A stretch of 64,000 nt of DNA from Rhizobium sp. 2MFCol3.1 (GCF_000377565.1 NZ_KB898369.1:1-64000), one strand, 5' to 3'; positions 9,398 through 18,366 are shown, counted from the first letter of the stretch. Numbers and translations: made by a program. The notes: generated by a model from the letters alone, not told the origin.

Positions 9398-9932
9398 TTT
9401 CTGCATTCCATTTTGCATTAGGGCCTAAGGTTCGGGCATAGTCGCCGTCAGGAATGTGCTCGTGCCAGATCTGGGCCGAGCACAGGAGGGATGATAGGTG
9501 AGGGCTTTGCGAACGAGCTTTATGTAGCCGCCTATGTCGCTTTGGTGATTACGGCAGCATCGCAGCTCTAAATAGAGATAGAGCTTCCAATATTTTAGGT
9601 TGACGGCGGTTCGAGGCATCGCGTGGACTGCAATCTTTGAATTGCGCGACAGAGGTGAACCGTTTTGTCTGTGATCACTGCCGACAGGTCAAACAACAAG
9701 CACGGCACCCTTGTAGGGCCTGTGATTTTGTAATGTGTCAGCAGTAGCAGCGCCTCTTTAGCTTTTTCGGGTAGTCAGTGAGCATCGTCATGTCCTGTTG
9801 ATGCTCTGCGGGCGTAACGAAATGCGTTGGTCCCCTTCCTGCCAATTAAGCTCGTGAGCAAGGGTGACGTGAGATAGGCGACCGATCCTGTGCGCTGATT
9901 CAAATCCGGCTAGAGCTACTGAGAGACAACAG
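9398..9932. other. non-coding stretch, nothing recognised
   Basis: Frames in this region look random, with no ribosome sites or known motifs. No EcfG-type promoter pattern was found. Confidence 0.4.
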
Positions 9933-10166
9933 TTAAAGTCTCGAATGCTCATCTGAAGGACCTCGCGAATACAGCAGCTCCCTAAGCCGGGTAGCGTCCG
10001 TTTCTCCTGCCTGAAACCATTTTAGCAGCTCTTTTGCGGCATCCCTCGCCTCAGCGCCGCCAGGTTGCACCTTGGATACCAGACAGTAATCGGCAACAAG
10101 TTTCTGAATCATGGCGACATGCGCCGGTGCAAGAGGCTGGGACCGGTCGCCAGACGAAGCATTCAT
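9933..10166 (-). CDS. small conserved hypothetical protein
   Basis: From ATG 10166, with GAGGAG 9 bases upstream, the frame encodes a 77-residue, mainly helical protein (…HVAMIQKLVADYCLVSKVQP…GAEARDAAKELLKWFQAG…LRELL…). The pattern of a helical 'AARxLhxhFQxGxtdxxxL' is common in short rhizobial proteins of unknown role. The longer open frame upstream lacks a ribosome site, so I prefer this start. Confidence 0.7.
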   Translation of the reverse strand: MNASSGDRSQPLAPAHVAMIQKLVADYCLVSKVQPGGAEARDAAKELLKWFQAGETDATRLRELLYSRGPSDEHSRL

Positions 10167-10412
10167 ATCGGCGTACTCCTCATTGTGAGATGATCGATAT
10201 GTAAAGCTTGATCCTCGGGAAGCAACTGCTATCCATCCTCTAAGGCTTGATCTAGCTTCCATACACTCGCACGGCATTTCGGGGAAATAATCTGATGGAG
10301 ATCGATCGCATCGCTTTGGTGCACCTGCTCTGGTGATACGCGTTTGGCACCGGTGCCGTGCCGCGCACCGAAAATACAAGGCAAAACCCTATCATTGATA
10401 TGATCCGTGATA

Positions 10413-10793
10413 TCACCAACGTATGGAAGAGTTCCAAGCTCGTCCTTTCGATGCAGAGTCGGCCTTTTCGAGCCCCTGCCTAATTCGATCATCCGAAAAT
10501 GGCTTCCCGATTACGTCGACTGCCCCATCAAGGCCGTGTCCGACGTCACCCGGGGATCCCGTGACAAATACCACGCTGATCCCATAACGGTCCGTGAGAC
10601 GACGGGCCAGAACTGCCCCACTCATGCCATCGGATAGCCCCAAATCCACTAGTGCCACATCCACACGAGGCGCGTGAGCGAGCGCTTGCTCTACGGTGGC
10701 GACTGGCCCAACTGCTGTGTGCCCAGCTTCTGTGACAATCCGCTCAAGCTCTAAGGCGATAAGCGCTTCATCCTCGACAATCAGAACCCGCAT
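10413..10793 (-). CDS. single-domain response regulator
   Basis: A 126-residue receiver domain with EDE at 7-9, phospho-acceptor Asp50 (ALVDLGLSDG), Thr78 in VFVTGS and Lys97 in VIGKPF. It belongs to the 'VLIVEDEALIALELE' group that in rhizobia is usually linked to HWE/HisKA_2 kinases; the regulator at 63225 is of the same kind. No output domain follows. No kinase is directly adjacent on this strand. Confidence 0.93.
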   Translation of the reverse strand: MRVLIVEDEALIALELERIVTEAGHTAVGPVATVEQALAHAPRVDVALVDLGLSDGMSGAVLARRLTDRYGISVVFVTGSPGDVGHGLDGAVDVIGKPFSDDRIRQGLEKADSASKGRAWNSSIRW

Positions 10794-11334
10794 TCATTTC
10801 TCCAAAAAAGCAAATATCTAGATCGGATCTCAGGCAGTTCGAGTGCTTTCACGTGTTATTGAATGCAGACGATCTCGGCTGACGACAGAACCCTGGGATC
10901 CCGACAAGCCGCGTTTACGATATTTGTCGTCGTGGATCGGACTGATATGGAGGCGGTTCCAAAGGTTCAGGATCTCGGTGATTGTGTCCCTCGCCTGAGC
11001 GATGCACTCGAGCCTCCGATATACTCTCCTGGCTTGAAGAAGGCGGAAGTTTCTGCCGGCCACTTCGTCAGCGCAATGACCAGGGCGGAAAGAAGCTTCG
11101 TTTGCAAGGATGGTTCCAGGAGATCGCCTCTGATATCGGGCTGCTGCGCCCGCACCACCTACAACGTGCATTGTTGTGCGATCTCAACGCGTTCGGCCGT
11201 AAAAGCTTTCCTCTAAACTTTGGTCGCTAAACTTGGATTTAACATGACTGGCGTGAAGCCTGACATTCACGAGATTAAGTTGCCACCTGGGTGTGGAAGC
11301 GTTCTAGTGATGCCGAGCGGACGATCGGAGAGAG
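10794..11334. other. non-coding or decayed stretch
   Basis: The minus strand holds protein-like pieces in two frames (for example TKLLSALVIALTKWPAET and ARDTITEILNLWNRLHISP), but neither has a ribosome site and I cannot name a family. It may be a decayed gene. Confidence 0.35.
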
Positions 11335-11359
11335 GGAACTTGGCGTCTCAAGGAGCGTT
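11335..11359 (+). promoter_or_regulatory. EcfG-type promoter (perfect consensus)
   Basis: GGAAC at 11335-11339, 16 bases, then CGTT at 11356-11359, 28 bases before the start codon of the small membrane protein gene. This is the full GGAAC-N16-CGTT consensus. Confidence 0.75.
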
Positions 11360-11386
11360 TTTAGACCAACGACCAGGGGAGCTGAC

Positions 11387-11551
11387 ATGGGACGTGGAAC
11401 CGTTATCGCCCTTGGGGGGATCGCAATTATGGCTATGATATGCATTTACCTGTATCTGCCGTCCCCAGTCACAGCCTTTCTACTCGCAGCCGTCGTGCTC
11501 ATCGTTTTCGGTGGCGGACTGTGGCATCTGTGGCAGCGGGATCTGACGTAA
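11387..11551 (+). CDS. small membrane protein (54 aa)
   Basis: ATG 11387 with GGGGAG 6 bases upstream. The 54-residue product has two hydrophobic stretches (roughly residues 5-21, VIALGGIAIMAMICIYLYL, and 25-44, VTAFLLAAVVLIVFGGGLW) separated by a short turn, so a two-helix hairpin in the inner membrane is likely. No family recognised. Driven by a perfect EcfG promoter, so probably a stress-induced membrane peptide. Confidence 0.75.
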   Translation: MGRGTVIALGGIAIMAMICIYLYLPSPVTAFLLAAVVLIVFGGGLWHLWQRDLT

Positions 11552-11933
11552 CGTAAGCCGCAGTCGAGCAACTGCCAACCCCGGTAGGTAATCCACGCCC
11601 ACTCCGTCGATTAAACAGAAGACGATAGACCTGTCGGCTTTGTGGCCCACGCCGTGACTTAGGCTAGACCAGCCGAAACCACTTCAACGGTGCCCTGGAT
11701 TGAATTGAGGGTGGTTTTGGTGGTCGCATCCGTCCTAGACGACTGCCATCATCACCGTTGATCATCGCAGAATAGATTATTGCGGTGCTGCGAGCGCAAT
11801 TCCAGAAGTCCTTGACAGTGGTTCAATTTGAGCTGCGCGAAAGTCGCTACCCCCTTCCAGCAAGGCGGCCATGATAAACTTGGGTTAGCTTCTCAAAAAA
11901 AGCTTCATTCCTCATTTTCCGCTCGATGCCTGT
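11552..11933. other. non-coding stretch, nothing recognised
   Basis: No convincing frame, repeat or hairpin. It ends at the promoter of the next small gene. Confidence 0.4.
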
Positions 11934-11958
11934 GGAACCAATTGCCGCGAAACACATT
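11934..11958 (+). promoter_or_regulatory. EcfG-type promoter (CATT variant)
   Basis: GGAAC at 11934-11938, N16, then CATT at 11955-11958. The -10 element departs from CGTT by one base but occurs with the same spacing at three other places in this window. It lies 29 bases before the GTG at 11987 and would also serve the amylase gene. Confidence 0.55.
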
Positions 11959-11986
11959 TCTTCCGCGCATAATTTGAGGGGGCAAT

Positions 11987-12175
11987 GTGAGTAATCATTT
12001 TCAAACTACAGGCTTTACAACGGACCGAGTTCGCAAGGTGCTGAGGGTGGTCGAGTTTGCCGACCACCAGGGGTTGGACGACAAGCAGAAACGCGATCTT
12101 TTGAAGCTGTTCGGAGAATTTGCAACCCTCCAGGAGCTGCTGACAAACTGCCGTCTGCCCGGCAAAGTCCGGTAA
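11987..12175 (+). CDS. small helical protein upstream of the amylase gene
   Basis: GTG 11987 preceded by GAGGGGG gives a 62-residue protein (…FTTDRVRKVLRVVEFADHQGLDDKQKRDLLKLFGEFATLQELL…). It is predicted to be all helical, with a charged 'RVxxVLxVVxFADxQGLdxxxRxxLxxhFGxFAT' pattern that I have seen in short rhizobial proteins of unknown function. It is 67 bases upstream of the amylase gene in the same direction, so probably in one transcript. Confidence 0.65.
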   Translation: MSNHFQTTGFTTDRVRKVLRVVEFADHQGLDDKQKRDLLKLFGEFATLQELLTNCRLPGKVR

Positions 12176-12242
12176 GTCGTTCCCGCAGATGGTGCCTTGA
12201 GGCCAAGTCATTCCACCGCATAACAAATTTCATTCAGGGGCA

Positions 12243-13733
12243 ATGATGATCAAGCGGACGCTCTTCCAATTCTTCCACTGGTACTCGCTCGGCGAGAGCC
12301 GTCTCTGGAAAGAGGTTGCCGAGAAGGCTTCAGATCTCGCGGAGCTGGGGATAACTGACGTGTGGTTGCCACCCGCCTACAAGGGTGCATCAGGAGCGTA
12401 CTCTGTAGGATACGATACCTATGATCTCTTCGACCTTGGGGAATTCGATCAAAAAGGGAGCAGGGCGACCAAGTATGGTGACAGGGCCGCCTTTGAGGCT
12501 AGCTGCCGGGCCCTTGTGGATCAAGGCATTCGTCCGATCCACGATGTCGTACTGAACCACAAGATGGGTGCCGACGAAAAAGAACCGGTGGTCGTTCGAC
12601 GCGTCGATGCAGGCGATCGTAGGCAAATCGCGGAAGACGACGTGGAGGCTCTCGCCTACACGCGCTTCACCTTCCCCGGTCGCGGCGGAAAATACTCAGA
12701 GTTCATCTGGGACAAACAGTGCTTCAGCGGCGTCGACCTGATCGAAGAGCCCAATGAAAGTGGTGTGTTCCGACTGATGAATGAGTATGGCGAAGGCCAG
12801 TGGAACGACGAAGTTGATGATGAGCTTGGAAACTTCGACTACTTGATGGGTGCTGATGTCGAGTTCCGCAACAAGGCCGTCTATGAAGAGCTGAAATACT
12901 GGGGACGCTGGTTTTCCGACCAGGTTCCGGTTGGGGGCTTCCGATTGGATGCGGCGAAGCATATTCCAGCTTGGTTTTTCAAGGACTGGGTCGGCCATAT
13001 GCGCGACACTGTCGGCGACGACTTATTCGTCGTCGCCGAATATTGGCATCCCGATATGGGAACGCTCACGAACTATCTGGAACTCGTCGACAAGCAGCTT
13101 ATGCTTTTTGACGTCGCGCTCCATCATCGTTTCCATGATGCCTCCAAGGCGGGTGGAGATTTCGACATGCGGACCATTTTCGACGGGTCGCTTGTATCGG
13201 CCAACCCCCAGCATGCCGTGACGCTTGTCGACAACCATGACACACAGCCACTGCAGTCGCTGGAAGCTACTGTTGAGCCTTGGTTCAAGCCGCTGGCCTA
13301 CGCACTGATCCTGCTTCGCGAACAAGGAACGCCATGCGTTTTCTATCCGGATCTGTACGGTGCGGAATACAGCGACAAGGGCAACGACGAGAGCCAGCAC
13401 CTGGTAAAGATGCCAGCAATCGGTTGCTTGCCCAAATTAATCGAGGCGCGTCAGCGGTTCGCTAACGGGCCGCAGCTCGATCAATTCGATGATCCCAGCG
13501 TGATTGGCTTCACTCGTCATGGAACCGAAACCGAGCCTGGCTGCGTGGTTGTCATGTCCAATGGTGCGGCCGCAGAGATCTCGGTTGATCTCGGTCCAAA
13601 CCAGTCTAATGCGTTATTCATAGACTTCTTGGGTCATCATGAGGCTGAAGTGACTGTCGACGAACAAGGTCGTGCCAATTTCCCCACAAATGGCGGAAGT
13701 GTCAGTGTCTGGGTCCGGCGTGACGCCCTTTAA
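12243..13733 (+). CDS. cytoplasmic alpha-amylase (GH13 family)
   Basis: A 496-residue glycoside hydrolase family 13 enzyme without signal peptide, resembling the GH13_5 group of cytoplasmic and liquefying amylases. The four conserved regions are visible: DVVLNH (101-106), nucleophile Asp236 in GGFRLDAAKH, acid/base Glu266 in VVAEYW, and Asp333 in LVDNHDTQ. It would hydrolyse internal alpha-1,4 bonds of glycogen or malto-oligosaccharides inside the cell. Start choice between two adjacent ATG codons (12243, 12246) is open; a CAGGGGCA ribosome site precedes. The EcfG-type promoter at 11934 and the treZ and glgX genes further on suggest stress-linked glycogen-to-trehalose metabolism. Confidence 0.93.
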   Translation: MMIKRTLFQFFHWYSLGESRLWKEVAEKASDLAELGITDVWLPPAYKGASGAYSVGYDTYDLFDLGEFDQKGSRATKYGDRAAFEASCRALVDQGIRPIHDVVLNHKMGADEKEPVVVRRVDAGDRRQIAEDDVEALAYTRFTFPGRGGKYSEFIWDKQCFSGVDLIEEPNESGVFRLMNEYGEGQWNDEVDDELGNFDYLMGADVEFRNKAVYEELKYWGRWFSDQVPVGGFRLDAAKHIPAWFFKDWVGHMRDTVGDDLFVVAEYWHPDMGTLTNYLELVDKQLMLFDVALHHRFHDASKAGGDFDMRTIFDGSLVSANPQHAVTLVDNHDTQPLQSLEATVEPWFKPLAYALILLREQGTPCVFYPDLYGAEYSDKGNDESQHLVKMPAIGCLPKLIEARQRFANGPQLDQFDDPSVIGFTRHGTETEPGCVVVMSNGAAAEISVDLGPNQSNALFIDFLGHHEAEVTVDEQGRANFPTNGGSVSVWVRRDAL

Positions 13734-13760
13734 TCGCTGAGGCATGCACACCAAATAAAC

Positions 13761-14861
13761 CTAAGGTCGTTTTTCCGGCTGCGGACCTTCAGCGACGTCG
13801 CTAAGCTTTCTCGCTTTCAGCCATTTGATGACCCGAATTTCTTCTTCGTCCATCCACTGAAGGAGCCGTTCGCTTCGCGTTTTGAACTTGAGCACTTCTC
13901 TGAGAGTGCCAGCTTCAAAATCCTCAAAGACAGCTGGATGTATGTAGGACGACCGGCATACGGATCGCGTATTGACGAGCTTGGCGGCGACCTGATCTAC
14001 CGCCTCATTGAGCTGGCGTGCGAGCGCTCTTTTTGTGTCCGCTACCTCGGCCGAGGCTAATGCTTCCACTGCCATGCAAGTCGCACCCCAGGTCCGAAAC
14101 TGCCTAGAGCTGAATTCCTCGCCGGTCACTTCCTGGATGTACGCATTCACATCACTGGAGGCAATCTGACGACAGCCGCCCTCGTCGCAGACGTACTGGA
14201 ATAAATGCTGGCCAGGCAATTCTTGTAGTTTGCGAACGACGTTGGCTATCCGGCGGTCACTATGGGCCAAATTCCATTCCTTGCCGGATTTGCCTTTGAA
14301 GCGGAACTTCACACTCCCGCCTTCGACTTGCACATGGCGGTTTCGCAAGGTGGTGAGGCCGAACGATTTGTTTGTCTGCGCATATGCGGCGTTGCCAATG
14401 CGGATGTAGAGGTTATCCAGCATCCAGACCACTGTTGCTAGCGCCTTACTCATATTCAGCCCGCGCGACCGCAAATCGTTGTCGACCCTTTCACGAAGAT
14501 CTGGCAGATGGTGCGCGAAGTCTGCTAATCGCTCAAATTTCGCTTTGCCTCGTTCAGCATGCCAGTCAGCATGATAACGATACTGGCGTCGTCCTCGCGC
14601 ATCTTTTCCGATAGCTTGCAGGTGCGAGAACGGGTTCGTGGAAATGACGACGTCGGTGTAGGCAGGCGGAATGGCGAGCGCGTTCAGTCGCGCTATTTCG
14701 GCAGCCTGGGTAATCCGACGACCATCCGGCTGGTAATACAGAAATCCCCTCGCTCCCATTTTTCGGGTGATCCCTGTCTCCAATCCAGGAACGTAGACAA
14801 GGCCCGACGCGAGCTTGGCCTCAACGGCAATTGTATCGATGTCAGTAAGGGTCTGGTTCAT
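13761..14861 (-). CDS. DNA topoisomerase IB (poxvirus type)
   Basis: A 366-residue type IB topoisomerase that relaxes supercoils through a 3'-phosphotyrosine. The N-terminal domain is seen as GLVYVPGLETGITRK…GFLYYQPDG…ALAIPPAYTDVVI. In the catalytic domain, Arg154 in LYIRIGN, the K-rich FRFKGKSGKEW strand, R256 in FRTWGAT and the active Tyr306 in SSYIHPAVF are present. Length is typical of bacterial members. I start at ATG 14861; an AGAGG sits 10 bases upstream and overlaps the -10 element of a perfectly spaced EcfG promoter, which makes the mRNA leader extremely short. Confidence 0.93.
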   Translation of the reverse strand: MNQTLTDIDTIAVEAKLASGLVYVPGLETGITRKMGARGFLYYQPDGRRITQAAEIARLNALAIPPAYTDVVISTNPFSHLQAIGKDARGRRQYRYHADWHAERGKAKFERLADFAHHLPDLRERVDNDLRSRGLNMSKALATVVWMLDNLYIRIGNAAYAQTNKSFGLTTLRNRHVQVEGGSVKFRFKGKSGKEWNLAHSDRRIANVVRKLQELPGQHLFQYVCDEGGCRQIASSDVNAYIQEVTGEEFSSRQFRTWGATCMAVEALASAEVADTKRALARQLNEAVDQVAAKLVNTRSVCRSSYIHPAVFEDFEAGTLREVLKFKTRSERLLQWMDEEEIRVIKWLKARKLSDVAEGPQPEKRP

Positions 14862-14869
14862 CTCGCGGT

Positions 14870-14894
14870 AACCTCTAGAACCGGATTTCGTTCC
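14870..14894 (-). promoter_or_regulatory. EcfG-type promoter for topoisomerase IB
   Basis: On the minus strand GGAAC (14894-14890), N16, then GGTT (14873-14870). The predicted transcript start would fall within a few bases of the ATG at 14861, so the mRNA may be leaderless or the real start codon may lie further in. Confidence 0.6.
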
Positions 14895-14986
14895 CACCGC
14901 CGGTCATTGAACGTAAATTCGAGACGCCAGCCCGCGCGATGCGACTTGGCTTGTGCGATCCCAATCCCTTTCAACGCTTTGCAAGC

Positions 14987-15011
14987 GGAACAAATCCTTC
15001 TCATCGGCATT
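14987..15011 (+). promoter_or_regulatory. EcfG-type promoter (CATT variant)
   Basis: GGAAC at 14987-14991, N16, CATT at 15008-15011, 27 bases before the ATG of the DUF3606-like gene at 15038. Confidence 0.55.
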
Positions 15012-15037
15012 TGCCCGCCAAACGAAGGAGGCTGAAA

Positions 15038-15247
15038 ATGAAAGAAAAGGTTTCAGAGCGTGGGAGAGCTCTACGAGGCAAGCCATATTCACTCGAAGAG
15101 TTTCGCGCGAAATACGCCTTGGATCAGCACGATGCCGAAGATCTGTTCCAACGCTTCGGGCCGTCATCAGTGGAGCTCGACCTCTTGATGGCGGCCAAGC
15201 GCCGTAAGCCGTTGTTTCAGGTCATCGTCGCCGACATCAGTCTGTGA
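15038..15247 (+). CDS. DUF3606-like small protein
   Basis: ATG 15038 with a strong AAGGAGG ribosome site gives 69 residues. The core YSLEEFRAKYALDQHDAEDL followed by FQRFG resembles the DUF3606 helical fold ('YEVxYhAxKxgISxxqAxxLIxrfG'). Function unknown; such proteins are frequent in GSR regulons of rhizobia. It is followed 10 bases later by a DUF6894 gene, so the two are cotranscribed. Confidence 0.7.
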   Translation: MKEKVSERGRALRGKPYSLEEFRAKYALDQHDAEDLFQRFGPSSVELDLLMAAKRRKPLFQVIVADISL

Positions 15248-15256
15248 GCCAAACTG

Positions 15257-15496
15257 ATGCCCACATTCATCTTTCAGCTTGTAGACGGGAGCGTAGGCGA
15301 CGTCACTGAGATCCAGCACGAGATCGACACTCTTGATGAAGCTCGTTCCGAGGGTAGGACGTTGCTCCGCGAGTTGGTGGCAAAAGGATCGCCCGATGAG
15401 TTCGCAGACATGATGAGTATCGAGATTTTCGACGCTGAAAGGAGACCGATTGTGGAACTGAGACTTACGTTCGACCAGATCGAAAAGAGATCGTAG
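15257..15496 (+). CDS. DUF6894 family protein
   Basis: A 79-residue alpha/beta protein. It shows the family pattern of a short strand (TFIFQLVDG), an aspartate-containing turn, a helix (LDEARSEGRTLLRELVAKG) and two C-terminal strands (SIEIFDAERRPIVELRL). A second copy of the family is encoded at 26277. The role is unknown. Likely second gene of the operon that starts at 15038; a short GATG-type start follows the previous stop by 10 bases. Confidence 0.75.
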   Translation: MPTFIFQLVDGSVGDVTEIQHEIDTLDEARSEGRTLLRELVAKGSPDEFADMMSIEIFDAERRPIVELRLTFDQIEKRS

Positions 15497-15567
15497 GACG
15501 GAGCCGTTACACCCGCCAAGCTTTGCTTGTGGCTCTCCAAGCCTTGCTCGTGGAATGAGTCTGCACC

Positions 15568-15592
15568 GGAACCTAAATCGCAGCCGGATGTT
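15568..15592 (+). promoter_or_regulatory. EcfG-type promoter
   Basis: GGAAC at 15568-15572, N16, TGTT at 15589-15592, 30 bases before the ATG at 15623. Confidence 0.7.
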
Positions 15593-15622
15593 ATAAAAGT
15601 CATAATAGAAAAGGAACAGAAA

Positions 15623-16069
15623 ATGGCAGATCCGACCAAATCCCCCGCAGTCCAGTCGTACAATGCAGAGAAGTCCCGGCGGCGCACTGCAAACCCCGAT
15701 ACTATCGAACAGGGCCTAGAAGACAGCTTCCCTGCGTCTGATCCCGTTTCGGCGGTCCAGCCGTCAGTCGCCTCCACCGTCGGTGGAAAGTCCACTGATG
15801 CTCGTGATGGTGCTCCGCTTGTAGACGAAGCTTTGAGGTCGACCGGTGAGCTCGGCGGGCTTGAGCATCATGGAGGCGTCCGCGCTCTTCGCCGTGACGC
15901 TCAGCGCCTGTCGGACCAAGCTTCCGAAGTTGCTAGCGGTGCAGTGGCTGTTGGGAAGGCTGAAGCAAAGTCAATCCTCAAGAGTGTTGAAGACATCGTC
16001 AAGGAACGCCCGCTTACCGCGGTCGGTATCGTCGCTGCGGTAGCATGGTTCTGGGGAGCCACCCGATAA
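15623..16069 (+). CDS. DUF883/YqjD-like membrane-anchored stress protein
   Basis: ATG 15623, AAGGAA 8 bases upstream; 148 residues. The N-terminal half is polar and disordered, with a motif common in small rhizobial stress proteins (NPDTIEQGLEDSFPASDPVS). The C-terminal half is an amphipathic helix followed by a short hydrophobic segment (LTAVGIVAAVAWFWGAT), the arrangement of the ElaB/YqjD/DUF883 family, which anchors at the inner membrane and in E. coli binds ribosomes in stationary phase. The protein at 30911 has the same layout. Start chosen by ribosome site and the promoter position. Confidence 0.75.
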   Translation: MADPTKSPAVQSYNAEKSRRRTANPDTIEQGLEDSFPASDPVSAVQPSVASTVGGKSTDARDGAPLVDEALRSTGELGGLEHHGGVRALRRDAQRLSDQASEVASGAVAVGKAEAKSILKSVEDIVKERPLTAVGIVAAVAWFWGATR

Positions 16070-16648
16070 AGGCGCGGCATTGGTGCAGGCGCTTTGGCGC
16101 TCTGTAGTCAGTTCTCTGCGCGGGGATCGACGTTCAGCATCACGGTTCGTAACCTTAAAGGAGATCGCAGGGATTTTTCTCGTCGACCTTGCCGCGGGAA
16201 AATCTGCCCTGCTGCAGTTGCGGCTGGCTTTCAGCGGTGGAGCTTGATGCTCAGATTGTTGACGGGCCGGCTTGATCTCCTCAATGATCGGAGCGTCCTG
16301 GTCGATGATTAGGCGACGCCTTGTTGGAGCTTGTCGCATTCCGCTCTGCGATCTGTCGTGTTGATTGTTTTCCTGACCAATCATCGGCGACGAAACGTTC
16401 TATCCTCACTGGCGGCAAGCCAACGCCTCTGCTCTCAATTAGGTCAGTTTCGGATTTGTCTGACCTGCTACTGCAGGCTGTCTTGAGCGCGCGGACTTCG
16501 CCCGACGATGAGACCAAGCCTGGAACGATATCATGGCGATAGTGCTGCCACCGCGAAAGCAGTGAAGTCGCGCTTGCAGCAGAGACCGTTGTGTCCGTCC
16601 TCCCGGTATTGTGCCCTTAAAAACTGAAAATTCTTGTCGGACGATGGG
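16070..16648. other. non-coding stretch, nothing recognised
   Basis: Frames are short and lack motifs or ribosome sites. No promoter of the EcfG kind found here. Confidence 0.4.
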
Positions 16649-17072
16649 TCAGCTGACGTCGTAGGGGTCAGTTTCGTACTGACAAAGCTCGGAAAACGCT
16701 GGCATACTGCGGGGGGAAAGATCTGGAAGCGCAGCCGCTGCGTTTGGGGCAATCCAGCGCATTTCGGTATGTTCGTCGCCCAACAGCCTTGGTTCGCCGC
16801 CCTCCCACTTAGTTATTAGAAACACGTGGTAACGGGCCTTCTCGTGCTTCGTTTCTTTTGGTTCAGGCAACTGGGCGAGAGAGGCATAGCTGGTTGGGCT
16901 AAGACCAACCTCCTCTACGCATTCCCGGACGAGTGCATCCTTGACGGTTTCATTTTTTTCGACGTGGCCGCCTACGATGTCCCATCGGTTTGGGTACCAA
17001 TCTTTAAGCTGATCGGCGAACTAAAAGCAGATGGCCATCCCTCATGAAAATTCCGCAGGCGAGGTGTATCAT
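16649..17072 (-). pseudogene. Nudix hydrolase, frameshifted near the N-terminus
   Basis: From ATG 17072 (TTGGAAA upstream) the frame begins MIHLACGIFMRDGHLLLVRR, the usual first strand of Nudix proteins, then stops after SA. The continuation is in another frame: ADQLKDWYPNRWDIVGGHVE, then a complete Nudix box (GHVEKNETVKDALVRECVEE plus VGL; pattern GX5EX7REUXEEXGU) and a C-terminal part ending at 16649. The break lies near 17023-17028, where CGCCGATC occurs once; a lost tandem copy of this 8-mer would restore the frame. Nudix enzymes hydrolyse nucleoside diphosphates linked to other groups. It may be a decayed gene or an assembly error. Confidence 0.75.
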
Positions 17073-17127
17073 GACAAATTTCCAAGGCCACCGACGGCGA
17101 CTTGCAACGAAAAATGGTGAGATGCTG

Positions 17128-18366
17128 TCACTTCCGATCGTCCCTATTCGACTGCCGCGCAACGTCGCCGTCCCGCCGCCAGGTTCGAACATCATGGAAC
17201 ACGAGGACCATCGCCCCGAACACACAAAGGGCTGCGCAAAGCGTGAACAGAGACCAGTATCCAAAGGCATCAGCATATGTGCCGGTGCCCAGACCCGACA
17301 GCAGAAAACCGACACTAATAGTGTTCCCGAAAAGGGCTGATGCTGTTCCCGGCCTGCCAGGTAGCATGGCCTGCACCATTTCCATGCCAACGATGCTGAT
17401 GATGCCGATTCCCCCTGCCCTTGGCAACTGCCCGATGTAGAGAGACAACATGGTGGGCCAGGCGATTGCCATTAGAAAATATCCGCCGAACAGCAGGAAG
17501 CCGACCAAGAGAAGCCAATGCTTGCTCGACAGAGAGGGCCACGCAACGAAAGCTCCCATCACGATCACTTCCAAACCGGCGCATAAGCTAAACAGTATCC
17601 CAACGTCGCTCTGTGTACCAAGGTCTTGCGCAACCACGATCGACATGGCGTTTGATCCCATGAACATCGCCGTGTGGAACGCTGCGAGCGCAAGTAGCGC
17701 TGGGGCGGCACACAGTAGCGTGCTTCCCGACAGTTGCGCTTTATTTTCGTCGGCAGACGGCAACACTCTCATACGCGCGAAAGTCACTATGGCTAAAGCG
17801 GAAGCTGCCAAAGATGCCGCTCCTAGGTAGACGCCCTCATATCCCGTCGCAAAGATCAAGACTGCGCCAAGCGCAGGGCCAATGGTCCAGCTAAGCGAAG
17901 CTACGAGCCTTAATAGCGCCATTCCACGCAAAACAGCCGGCTCTCCGAGCTGATCAAGTTTGGCCTTCGCAACCGCGAATAATAGCGCGAAAGAAGCGGC
18001 GCTGAGACCGAAGAAAATCCCTGCACCGAGTATCAGCAGCCAGGTCTGCATGATGTATGCACAAGCACCAAGGCCGACAACTTTTGCAAAAAGCGACAGG
18101 AGCAACGGCCAGACGACCGGCTTGCGATCCTGGAGATGGCCAAACAGTGTGGTGACCGCAATACCCGTTACTGCAGGCACCGTCAGGAAAGCACTAAGCT
18201 CCAGGGGCGACATCCCGATCTTTTGAACAGCAAGAAGCGCCATATAGCTACCAGCCATTGCTTCGGCCACCATTGCGAGCAGAACGGCGGACAGTACTGG
18301 CAAGAATAATGGCGCACGCCAGAGCCGCGTTGATGGGATCTCGTCTTTTGGCCTGTCGCACTGCAT
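17128..18366 (-). CDS. MFS transporter, sugar-efflux (SetA/SetB) type
   Basis: A 412-residue major facilitator protein with about 12 hydrophobic segments. Signature-like parts are FGHLQDRKP between the second and third segments, RLVASLSWTIGPALGAVL in the fifth, and ALLPGRPGTASALF-like MVQAMLPGRPGTASALFGNT late in the protein, which resemble the sugar efflux transporter (SetA) family. It would export sugars, sugar analogues or drugs. It is transcribed towards the broken Nudix gene and lies downstream of the AttH operon, 81 bases away, possibly with its own promoter. Confidence 0.87.
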   Translation of the reverse strand: MQCDRPKDEIPSTRLWRAPLFLPVLSAVLLAMVAEAMAGSYMALLAVQKIGMSPLELSAFLTVPAVTGIAVTTLFGHLQDRKPVVWPLLLSLFAKVVGLGACAYIMQTWLLILGAGIFFGLSAASFALLFAVAKAKLDQLGEPAVLRGMALLRLVASLSWTIGPALGAVLIFATGYEGVYLGAASLAASALAIVTFARMRVLPSADENKAQLSGSTLLCAAPALLALAAFHTAMFMGSNAMSIVVAQDLGTQSDVGILFSLCAGLEVIVMGAFVAWPSLSSKHWLLLVGFLLFGGYFLMAIAWPTMLSLYIGQLPRAGGIGIISIVGMEMVQAMLPGRPGTASALFGNTISVGFLLSGLGTGTYADAFGYWSLFTLCAALCVFGAMVLVFHDVRTWRRDGDVARQSNRDDRK

